Assembly: GCA_946411695.1 (NCBI GenBank)
Contig: CAMKEX010000009.1
Coordinates: forward strand, 1 to 39,040
Length of the DNA: 39,040 nucleotides
Direction of reading: 5' to 3'
Source of the DNA: an uncultured Lachnospiraceae bacterium
GTDB lineage: Bacteria > Bacillota > Clostridia > Lachnospirales > Lachnospiraceae
The position numbers and the translations under genes are program-made. Every line of letters starts with the position of its first letter. The first letter of the stretch is position 1. The notes beneath the pieces were generated by a model. That model worked only from the letters and a program-made list of their open reading frames with translations, was not told where the DNA came from and ran no database searches. Of the stretch, positions 32,746 through 39,040 are shown in pieces.

Positions 32746-33309
32746 ATGAAACTGTTAACGAAAAGGTTACTGGCCGTAGCAATGGTTATTGCTATGACAC
32801 TTGGCATGGCAATGAGCGCTATGGCCATCAAGAACATCGATGATGCCAAACTCAAAGCTGCAGGCCTCGATCCCGCTAAGTCTGAAATCGTCTACGGATG
32901 GATCAACATCGAAGACGCATCTGATGCAGACGGCGCTTCTGATCAGGCCGACACTGAGTATGTGACTGCGAATGGAGACGGCACATATACCGTTGACTTC
33001 TCCGCACATGCTTCTTCCAAGTATTCCAAGTTCGCTATGGTACACAACTATGCGGGCAATGGCCAGGAGATCGTTGCGGGAACCAAGATCACTGTCAGTT
33101 CTCTGTCTCCCTTCTGCCTCGTAGGTGAGAAGAAGTCTTCTGACGGCTCCAGCAGCTCCTCTTCTTCCAGCAAGAGCAAGAGCAGCAGCTCTTCTTCCGG
33201 CAAGAAGTCTCCCAAGACAGGTATGGACAACAGCTGGATGCTGTGGCTCATGGCTGCAGGCGTCTTCGCAGGCGCTTCTGTTGTTACCTACAGCAGGAAA
33301 AAAGGCTGA
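32746..33309 (+). CDS. Small secreted SPKTG cell-wall-anchored protein
   Basis: This 187-residue protein has a signal peptide (1-27, cleavage after AMA), a compact domain (28-130) with no family I recognise, and a Ser/Lys low-complexity linker (131-154). The sorting signal is SPKTG at 155-159, followed by a hydrophobic segment and a RKKG tail. This is a complete wall-anchoring module. The likely enzyme is the class B sortase 76 nt upstream. The start at 32746 has GAAAGGAG; longer frames read through the intergenic region and are not credible. Codon use is like highly expressed genes of the window. Function may be adhesion or a surface scaffold; not determined. Confidence 0.88.
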   Translation: MKLLTKRLLAVAMVIAMTLGMAMSAMAIKNIDDAKLKAAGLDPAKSEIVYGWINIEDASDADGASDQADTEYVTANGDGTYTVDFSAHASSKYSKFAMVHNYAGNGQEIVAGTKITVSSLSPFCLVGEKKSSDGSSSSSSSSKSKSSSSSSGKKSPKTGMDNSWMLWLMAAGVFAGASVVTYSRKKG

Positions 33310-33451
33310 AATGTCAAAGGACGAATAATGGCTGTTCCACCTGTTGATCAACAGCCATAAGAAGGAAGACGGCGAGCGATCGATCGCCATCCTCTTGATT
33401 CGGAATTACGGTTGTAAAACCTCTTGGTTTAACCAATAATGACATGTCCCG

Positions 33452-33492
33452 AAGGCCGGGGGTACGCACTGGGTGCGTATCTCCGGCCTTTT
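33452..33492 (+). terminator. Terminator after the surface cassette
   Basis: AAGGCCGG (33452-33459) pairs with CCGGCCTT (33483-33490), with an inner TACGCAC/GTGCGTA arm and four Ts. A separate T-less hairpin (ATGGCTGTT/AACAGCCAT, 33328-33358) lies nearer the gene. Confidence 0.7.
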
Positions 33493-33514
33493 GCGCGTTA
33501 GCAATGAGCCATGC

Positions 33515-33632
33515 GCATGCAAAAGAATACTGGCTCGGTGGGAGCTTGCTCACACAAGAGCCATTATTCTTTTGCATGCATACGGCGAATGCCGCGACAG
33601 CGAGCGAACGGAGTTCGCGAGCCTGTCGGCAT
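33515..33632. repeat. Two large adjacent extragenic palindromes
   Basis: GCATGCAAAAGAATA (33515-33529) pairs perfectly with 33565-33579, with TGGCTC/GAGCCA and GTGGGAGC/GCTCACAC (one mismatch) nested inside. Next to it ATGCCG...CGGCAT (33589-33632) encloses CGACAG/CTGTCG-like and GCGAAC/GTTCGC arms. The gap 33310-33798 has no credible gene. It resembles a miniature mobile element or REP-type cluster. Confidence 0.8.
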
Positions 33633-33798
33633 GGCGAATTGCCTGCCTCCTCTCGCGCCTGCCGGCACAGCCAACTGTTTTTCCCAATTTACACTTGTTT
33701 TGTCCATAATAGTTCAGTATAATAACACTGCGCTGTGATAAACTGTAAAACTGTGCGGCGTGAAAAAGACAGAAACTATAGGAACGGGAGGAAGTATT

Positions 33799-34722
33799 AT
33801 GAAAAAAATGATAGCACTGCTGCTGGCAGGAATTATGTGTGCCGGTCTTCTGACTGCCTGCGGAGGCAGCAGCTCTCCGGCAGCTACCGACACCAAGACA
33901 GAGGAAGCAGCCCCTGCTGAGACTGAGACGGCAGGCGATGAGGCAGCTGCTGTGGATACAGCTGCAGCATCTGAAGAGACTGCAGAGAGCATGACTTTTA
34001 CGGTGGGATTTGACGCTGAGTATCCGCCTTACGGATATAAAGATGAGACTACCGGTGATTATACCGGATTTGATCTTGAACTGGCTGAGGAAGTCTGCGC
34101 CCGCCGCGGCTGGACTCTGGTCAAACAGCCCATCGACTGGGATTCCAAGGATATGGAGATCAACTCCGGCGCCATCGACTGCCTGTGGAACGGTATGACC
34201 TATACAGGCCGCGAAGAGGACTACACCTGGACTGAGCCCTATGTCGACAATTCCATCGTTATCGCTGTAAATGCGGATTCCGATATCCAGACCAAGGCGG
34301 ATCTGGCAGGCAAGATGGTTGTTGCGCAGGCAGCTTCCTCTGCAGATACAGCCCTGACCAATGATCCCGGCGACGGCAGCAACGACGAGAACCTCAATCT
34401 CTGCGCAACCTTCTCCGGTTACGAGACCATCAAGGACTACAACGACGCATTTATGCAGATGTCTGCAGGCGTCTATGATGCCATTGCAGTAGATATCGGC
34501 GTAGCACAGTTCCAGCTGGCAGCCAACGAGGGCAAGTACAGGATTCTTGACGAGCCCCTGTCCAAGGAGCAGTATGCGATCGCTTTCGCAAAGGGCAACA
34601 CAGAGCTGCGTGACATGGTCCAGGAGACTCTCAACGAGATGGCTGCGGACGGCACGATTGACAAGATCGTTGCCAATTATGCTGATTTTAATCTTCCCGA
34701 AATGCTGATCATCGGCAAGTGA
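33799..34722 (+). CDS. Amino-acid ABC transporter substrate-binding lipoprotein
   Basis: This 307-residue SBP family 3 protein has a lipoprotein signal (MKKMIALLLAGIMCAGLLTACGG; modified cysteine at 21) and an acidic Ala/Thr/Glu linker to about residue 65. The polar amino-acid-binding fold follows: FTVGFDAEYPPYGY, DYTGFDLELAEEVCARRG, AIDCLWNGMTYTGREEDY. The start at 33799 has GGGAGGAAG upstream. It should deliver an amino acid, type not readable, to the permease at 34969 and the ATPase at 35631. A terminator at 34820-34858 lies between it and the permease, which would give excess binding protein over membrane components. Confidence 0.9.
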   Translation: MKKMIALLLAGIMCAGLLTACGGSSSPAATDTKTEEAAPAETETAGDEAAAVDTAAASEETAESMTFTVGFDAEYPPYGYKDETTGDYTGFDLELAEEVCARRGWTLVKQPIDWDSKDMEINSGAIDCLWNGMTYTGREEDYTWTEPYVDNSIVIAVNADSDIQTKADLAGKMVVAQAASSADTALTNDPGDGSNDENLNLCATFSGYETIKDYNDAFMQMSAGVYDAIAVDIGVAQFQLAANEGKYRILDEPLSKEQYAIAFAKGNTELRDMVQETLNEMAADGTIDKIVANYADFNLPEMLIIGK

Positions 34723-34819
34723 TGACTGTCGGGTAAAGATTCCGGTCCATGTGCCCGGCGGGAGACCGGGCTCAAAAGGAAGGGGAATCTGAAAGAGCAA
34801 TACAATAGACCGAAATGAA

Positions 34820-34858
34820 CGCCTGCAGGAAGGAGACCCTGCCTGCAGGCGGTTTTTT
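34820..34858 (+). terminator. Terminator inside the amino-acid importer operon
   Basis: A 10-bp perfect stem, CGCCTGCAGG (34820-34829) with CCTGCAGGCG (34842-34851), is followed by six Ts. No clear promoter was found between it and the permease, so leaky read-through is the simplest model. Confidence 0.85.
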
Positions 34859-34968
34859 GGTTAAAGCCCTGCAAGCGGCTGCACTGCCTGCACGAGCAGA
34901 TCTTTTCATATAGACCGTTCGGAGAGTATTTCTGAGTAAGTTTTTGAATGAAGTAAGGGGAAAACCAT

Positions 34969-35619
34969 ATGGGATTCATGTCAATAGTACAACAGATCAT
35001 AGGCGGATTCGGGACAACGCTGTTTATTTTCTTCTTCACACTGCTGTTTTCCATGCCTTTGGGAATTCTCTTCGCTCTGGCTAGAATGAGCAAGTTTAAA
35101 CCTCTGAATCTTTTTATGCAGGTCTGCATTTCCATCCTGCGCGGAACTCCGCTGATGCTGCAGCTGATCGTGGTCTTTTTCATGCCCTATTATGTGTTCG
35201 GCATTAAGCTCTCGACCGGCTGGCGTGTCTATGCGGCTCTCATCGGATTTTCCATCAACTATGCGGCATATTTCGGAGAAATCTTCCGTGCCGGTATTCA
35301 GGCGGTTCCCGTCGGACAGCACGAGGCCGCGGAGGTACTGGGCTTCACAAAGACACAGACCTTTTTTAAGATCGTGTTCCCGCAGATGGTCAAGCGGGTT
35401 GTCCCGCCTGTGACAAATGAAGTGATCACTCTTGTCAAGGATACCTCCATGGCATTTGCCATTGCCTATGCCGAGATGTTTACCATGGCCAAGCAGGTGG
35501 CTGCACAGCAGTCGAACATTATGCCCCTGTTTGTAGCAGGTCTTTTCTACTATATTTTTAACATAATCGTAGCCTGGGTCATGGGCAGAATCGAAAAGAA
35601 GCTGTCTTACTTTGAATAA
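34969..35619 (+). CDS. Amino-acid ABC transporter permease
   Basis: This 216-residue HisM/GlnP-type permease has about five membrane segments. It carries the RGTPLMLQL motif and the cytoplasmic EAA loop [31 protein letters not shown], then [14 protein letters not shown] single permease gene suggests a homodimeric channel. AAGGGGAAAACC precedes the ATG. It is followed after 11 nt by the ATPase gene. Confidence 0.93.
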   Translation: MGFMSIVQQIIGGFGTTLFIFFFTLLFSMPLGILFALARMSKFKPLNLFMQVCISILRGTPLMLQLIVVFFMPYYVFGIKLSTGWRVYAALIGFSINYAAYFGEIFRAGIQAVPVGQHEAAEVLGFTKTQTFFKIVFPQMVKRVVPPVTNEVITLVKDTSMAFAIAYAEMFTMAKQVAAQQSNIMPLFVAGLFYYIFNIIVAWVMGRIEKKLSYFE

Positions 35620-35630
35620 GGAGGGAGAAC

Positions 35631-36410
35631 ATGAGCCTGTTTGAGATCAATAACGTTAAAAAGGCATTCGGCGATCTGACTGTTCTCCACGATATTTCTG
35701 TAAAGGTCGACGAGGGAGAAGTCGTCGCGATCATCGGACCGTCCGGAAGCGGTAAGTCAACCCTTCTTCGCTGCGCGACAATGCTGGAGACCATGGACAG
35801 CGGTGAGCTGATCTATCTGGATGAAAAGGCTGCCCACAATGATTCGTCAGGACATACTGTCTACGCATCCAATACCGATCTGAGGAGGATCAAGGGGTAT
35901 TTCGGACTGGTGTTCCAGAACTTCAATCTCTTCCCGCATTTTTCGGTCATGCGCAATCTGACGGAGGCGCCCATCCATGTGCAGAAGCGGGAGAGGGGAG
36001 AAGTGGAGGCGGAAGCCAGAGAACTGATCCGCAAGATGGGGCTTGAAGGGAAGGAAAACTATTATCCCCAGCAGCTTTCCGGCGGTCAGCAGCAGCGTGT
36101 CGCCATTGCCCGCGCTCTGGCCATGAATCCCAAGATGCTCTTCTTTGATGAGCCTACTTCGGCGCTGGACCCTGAGCTGACCGGTGAGATCCTCAAGGTC
36201 ATCCGCCAGCTGGCTCAGGAAAAGATGACTATGGTCATTGTCACTCACGAGATGGGATTTGCCAGGGATGTCGCAGACAGAGTCATCTTTATGGACGGCG
36301 GATACATCGTCGAAGAAGGACACCCCGAGAATGTTATCAGTAATCCGAGTGAGGAACGCACCAAACAGTTCCTCGCCAGATTCTCCGGCCAGGGTGCAAT
36401 CAACGAATAG
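35631..36410 (+). CDS. Amino-acid ABC transporter ATP-binding protein
   Basis: This 259-residue ATPase is of the GlnQ/HisP type. Walker A is GPSGSGKST, the Q-loop is [13 protein letters not shown], the signature is [15 protein letters not shown], Walker B is [14 protein letters not shown] and the switch is [15 protein letters not shown]. An insert of about 12 residues ([18 protein letters not shown]) lies before the Q-loop. The start has AAGGAGGGAG upstream. It completes the importer with the permease and the lipoprotein. Confidence 0.94.
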   Translation: MSLFEINNVKKAFGDLTVLHDISVKVDEGEVVAIIGPSGSGKSTLLRCATMLETMDSGELIYLDEKAAHNDSSGHTVYASNTDLRRIKGYFGLVFQNFNLFPHFSVMRNLTEAPIHVQKRERGEVEAEARELIRKMGLEGKENYYPQQLSGGQQQRVAIARALAMNPKMLFFDEPTSALDPELTGEILKVIRQLAQEKMTMVIVTHEMGFARDVADRVIFMDGGYIVEEGHPENVISNPSEERTKQFLARFSGQGAINE

Positions 36411-36509
36411 AGCATTTAAAACTTTTACTGTTTCTGCTCCATGGTGTTCACAGAGGTATTGTCCATGGACAATGCAGGAACGGTCCCTGTTCGAGAGGGC
36501 TTTCAATAT

Positions 36510-37289
36510 ATGAAACTCAGAATCATCATGGCGGATCCGGCGGGCAACCGGACCGCCATTGTACGTACTTCCGTACCTGCGGACCGGAGGGCGCAGATTG
36601 CGGCGAAACTGCTGCAGAGAAAAGACCTGCGGGCGGAGCAGGTTGGGTTTGAGACATCTCCTCTGATAGGAGGAGCCGGCAGGCTCCTGATGATGGGCGG
36701 TGAATTCTGCGGAAATGCAGCCCGGAGTTACGGATATCTCCTCTGGATGGAAAAACAGGAGGAGCAGAGGAAGGAGGCGGGAAACATTCTGATCGAAATC
36801 TCCGGAAGCCCGCGTCCGCTGTGTGTTTTCTGTGATCCTGCACAGGGCAGTTCCTACGCGGAGATGCCCATGCCGTCGGCAATTGAATACAGTCCGGAGG
36901 GATATCCCCTGGTTATCAGCGAAGGAATCACCCATATGATTCTGGAAGAACTGGAGCCCGGCGAAGACCTGGTCCGGCGGACGGTCGGCACCTATGGTCA
37001 AAGGTGGGATGCTTTCGGAATGATGTTTCTGAAAGGAGAGCAGCTGATCCCTGTCGTATACGTGGCGGCGGCGGACTCCCTGGTATACGAGTCCTCCTGC
37101 GGGAGCGGCTCTCTTGCCGCGGCCTGGTACCTGGCACAGAAAAATGCGCGGGACGGTCTGTCATCCTGCTGCTTCCGGGAGCCGGGAGGCACGATCCGGG
37201 TGGAAATCCTGCGGGAAAAAGACGGGACTGTTTCGGGACGTATGGGCGGTGCCCTGTTCCTGGAGAAAGAGACAGAGATTGAATTGTAA
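36510..37289 (+). CDS. DapF-fold amino-acid epimerase/racemase-like protein
   Basis: This 259-residue protein has the two-domain diaminopimelate epimerase fold. The two catalytic cysteines are in GGEFCGNAARSYGY (DapF: CGNGxR) and in YESSCGSGSLAAAWYL (DapF: CGTG). The usual DapF opening GLGNDF is replaced by MADPAGNRTAIV, and sequence around the second cysteine differs from DapF, so the substrate is probably not diaminopimelate. DapF-like histidine racemases (CntK type) show that the fold can handle other amino acids. The start at 36510 has GAGAGGG upstream. It follows the amino-acid importer by about 100 nt, suggesting that it acts on the imported amino acid; this is inference. Confidence 0.8.
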   Translation: MKLRIIMADPAGNRTAIVRTSVPADRRAQIAAKLLQRKDLRAEQVGFETSPLIGGAGRLLMMGGEFCGNAARSYGYLLWMEKQEEQRKEAGNILIEISGSPRPLCVFCDPAQGSSYAEMPMPSAIEYSPEGYPLVISEGITHMILEELEPGEDLVRRTVGTYGQRWDAFGMMFLKGEQLIPVVYVAAADSLVYESSCGSGSLAAAWYLAQKNARDGLSSCCFREPGGTIRVEILREKDGTVSGRMGGALFLEKETEIEL

Positions 37290-37300
37290 AAGAAGAGACG

Positions 37301-37346
37301 GGGGACGGTTTGGAGACACAGACCCGTCCCCTGTCTCCAAACTGTC
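37301..37346. repeat. REP-like extragenic palindrome
   Basis: GACGGTTTGGAGACA (37304-37318) pairs with TGTCTCCAAACTGTC (37332-37346) with one wobble. Alternatively GGGGACGG (37301-37308) pairs perfectly with CCGTCCCC (37324-37331). GTCTCC occurs three times in the block or just beyond. Competing stems of this type are common in REP-class elements. Confidence 0.65.
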
Positions 37347-37552
37347 TCCAAAATGTATCCTCCATGTTTTTGGGGGGTTACTATTGTGTGAATAATGTTT
37401 TATAATATACCCATAGATTCTGCGGCAATATTTGCATATACAGAAAGCGGTATACAGTTTTAACAAATTGTTAAAATAAATATTGAAATCATGTTGCAAT
37501 TTGTTGAAAATAATGGTATCCTTCTTGTAAATAAAGATTGTGCCTGGAGAGA

Positions 37553-37614
37553 AGAGTATATGGCCGCGTAAAGGTTCGAGAGGACCTGTGTTTGTGGCGT
37601 ATATTCTTTTTTTT
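37553..37614 (+). terminator. Structured leader terminator upstream of glpP
   Basis: AGAGTATATGGCCGC (37553-37567) pairs with GTGGCGTATATTCT (37594-37607) with wobbles and one bulge. It encloses a second hairpin AGGTTC-GAGA-GGACCT (37572-37587), and eight Ts follow. A TTGAAA and a T/A-rich -10-like region near 37504-37535 may be its promoter; TATAAT also occurs at 37401. The gap 37347-37790 has no credible gene. The element sits about 175 nt before glpP, so glpP itself may be controlled by antitermination. Confidence 0.75.
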
Positions 37615-37790
37615 GTGCCGTTTTTCCGGAAAATCTGTACAGCATCCCGCTTAAATTCCCGAAAGAGGGGAGACGTCCCGCTTGAAGGTAAGGGAACAAT
37701 TATCGGGTTTTCGGCGCATTCCGGCCTTCGCCAGAACATTTGATGTGCGGCCGACGTGTAAAATGTTTTTATTGGCAAAGGGGGACATGC

Positions 37791-38369
37791 ATGGGAAGAG
37801 AGTTTGTAGAAAAGATCGAAGCTTCACCAATCATTGCGGCGGTCAAGAATGACGAGGAACTTGAGAACTGCCTCAAGTCGGAGATCGATGTGGTTTTCAT
37901 CCTTTACGGGGATGTCGTCACGATTCCGGGGATCATAGACAGGATCAAGGACAGCGGCAGGACCGCCATGGTACATCTGGATCTGGTATCGGGACTGATG
38001 CAGAAGGAGATCTCACTTGATTTCATCCGCTGCAAGACGAGGGCGGACGGCATCATCACGACGCGGGCCAATCTGATCCACCATGCAAAAGAGATCGGTC
38101 TTTCAACAGTACTCAGGTTTTTCATTCTGGACAGTCTGGCACTCTCCAACATTGAAAAGCTGACCCGGGTCAACCGTGCGGCCATGCCGGATGTGATCGA
38201 GATCCTGCCCGGGATCATTGTTCCCAAGATCATGCGGAAGATCAGCGCCATGAGCTGCGTTCCGGTGATCGCAGGAGGCCTGATCAAGGACCGCGAGGAT
38301 GTGATGAATATGCTCAATAATGGCGCGGTGGCAATTTCCACCAGTGCCCAGGATGTCTGGTTTATGTGA
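37791..38369 (+). CDS. glpP: Glycerol-3-phosphate-responsive antiterminator GlpP
   Basis: This 192-residue GlpP-family protein with a TIM-barrel-like fold shows SPIIAAVKNDEELENCLKSEIDVVFILYGDV, MVHLDLVSGL, DGIITTRANLIHHAKEIGLSTVLRFFILDSLAL, EILPGIIVPKIM and VPVIAGGLIKDREDV. In Bacillus it binds glycerol-3-phosphate and leader mRNA to allow read-through of glp terminators. The start at 37791 has AAAGGGGG 6 nt upstream; the longer frame from 37740 is not supported. Glycerol kinase follows after 250 nt, the expected target. A structured terminator lies upstream as well. Confidence 0.93.
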   Translation: MGREFVEKIEASPIIAAVKNDEELENCLKSEIDVVFILYGDVVTIPGIIDRIKDSGRTAMVHLDLVSGLMQKEISLDFIRCKTRADGIITTRANLIHHAKEIGLSTVLRFFILDSLALSNIEKLTRVNRAAMPDVIEILPGIIVPKIMRKISAMSCVPVIAGGLIKDREDVMNMLNNGAVAISTSAQDVWFM

Positions 38370-38428
38370 AGCACAGGGCTGAGACCGGTATGCAGAGCCG
38401 GCAGGCCGCTGCAGGGGTATGGTTCTGC

Positions 38429-38464
38429 AGTTCATACAGGGCACATAGTTCATACAGGGCACAT
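38429..38464. repeat. Two tandem 18-bp repeats between glpP and glpK
   Basis: The 18-mer AGTTCATACAGGGCACAT occurs twice without spacing (38429-38446, 38447-38464). The 250-nt gap also holds a CTGCAG/CTGCAG hairpin and a GTGTAA/TTACAC pair (38511-38516 and 38552-38557) before a T-rich stretch, but no convincing intrinsic terminator. Confidence 0.85.
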
Positions 38465-38619
38465 ATTTCTTAACATCGTACACGAATGCTGTCCGTGTGG
38501 AGCGGAAGCAGTGTAAATACTCATTTCGACAGACAGGCTAAAGGGACGGAGTTACACGATACCTATTTTATTTTTTCAGGGGGCGGTTATTGGCTGCTCA
38601 AAGTAAAGGAGGATATCTT

Positions 38620-39040
38620 ATGGCGAAATATGTAATGGCACTCGACGCTGGTACGACCAGCAATCGCTGCATTCTCTTCAATGAGAAGGGAGAAATCTGC
38701 AGCATGGCGCAGAAGGAATTTACTCAGTATTTCCCTGCACCCGGCTGGGTTGAACACGATGCTAACGAGATCTGGCAGACGCAGCTTTCTGTCGCTCGTC
38801 AGGCTATGCAGAAGGTGGGTGCCACCTATGAGGACATCGCAGCGATCGGTATCACAAACCAGAGAGAAACTGTTATTGTGTGGGATCGTAAGACCGGCCA
38901 GCCTGTTTACCATGCCATCGTATGGCAGTGCCGCAGAACTGCGGACATGAAAGATGAGCTGATGGCAAAATATCCTGATATTGCCGACAGCGCATATCAC
39001 AAAACCGGCCTTGTATTTGACCCCTATTTCTCCGGCACCA
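38620..39040 (+). CDS. glpK: Glycerol kinase (3' truncated by window edge)
   Basis: The first 140 residues of a FGGY-family kinase are visible. The ATP-binding motif is [14 protein letters not shown], then come [45 protein letters not shown] and [10 protein letters not shown]. The R-E-T and W-x-D/Q-x-R residues contact glycerol in GlpK. The product phosphorylates glycerol to glycerol-3-phosphate, which is the GlpP effector. AAAGGAGG precedes the ATG at 38620. The remaining roughly 360 residues lie outside the window. Some glycerol kinases also phosphorylate dihydroxyacetone. Confidence 0.95.
   Translation, partial: MAKYVMALDAGTTSNRCILFNEKGEICSMAQKEFTQYFPAPGWVEHDANEIWQTQLSVARQAMQKVGATYEDIAAIGITNQRETVIVWDRKTGQPVYHAIVWQCRRTADMKDELMAKYPDIADSAYHKTGLVFDPYFSGT

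Noticed and set aside
33515-33632. CRISPR array
   Set aside because: The palindromes differ from each other and there is no series of equal repeats separated by unique spacers.
37540-37743. 67-codon frame before glpP
   Set aside because: It runs through the structured terminator 37553-37614 and has no ribosome site.

Overview
The window looks like chromosomal DNA of an anaerobic Gram-positive Clostridia member, most likely Lachnospiraceae-like. Evidence is the strong purine-rich ribosome binding sites, Opp and amino-acid ABC importers with lipoprotein binding subunits, a class B sortase paired with an SPKTG-anchored protein, and a GlpP antiterminator next to glycerol kinase. The family assignment is inference. 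No rRNA, tRNA, CRISPR array, insertion sequence or prophage gene was seen.

1-11440: inositol catabolism. A 5'-truncated inositol 2-dehydrogenase gene (iolG), a LacI-family regulator, a second iolG almost identical to the first, a transaldolase-family protein, iolD, iolB, iolE and an iron-dependent alcohol dehydrogenase all lie on the plus strand. GCACGCA/TGCGTGC operator-like sequences sit on or beside promoters of this block. An apparent promoter-plus-terminator unit without a gene lies between the regulator and iolG copy 2. The classical kinase (iolC), aldolase (iolJ) and malonate-semialdehyde dehydrogenase (iolA) are absent from the visible part. The transaldolase-like protein and the Fe-ADH occupy their place, which suggests a variant lower pathway.

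11440-16716: Fe-S and sulfur metabolism. A divergent Rrf2 regulator with a cysteine triad faces iscS and iscU. An O-acetylhomoserine/O-acetylserine sulfhydrylase and cysteine synthase follow.

16716-24010: an oppBCDF-oppA oligopeptide importer, preceded by four tandem 15-bp near-palindromic repeats. 24080-26166 (minus strand): a macro domain protein with a helical C-terminal domain, then a small VWA protein. 26300-28735: a GH32 beta-fructosidase and a thymidylate kinase-like protein.

28785-33492: a cell-surface cassette behind a leader with an internal terminator. It holds a Wzz-like chain-length protein, a BY-kinase with a tyrosine-repeat tail, an LCP ligase, sortase B and a small SPKTG-anchored protein. 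No glycosyltransferases are present. 33500-33640 holds large extragenic palindromes. 33799-37289: an amino-acid ABC importer followed by a DapF-fold racemase/epimerase-like protein. 37301-39040: a REP-like palindrome, a structured terminator ahead of glpP, glpP itself, and the start of glpK, which runs off the window.
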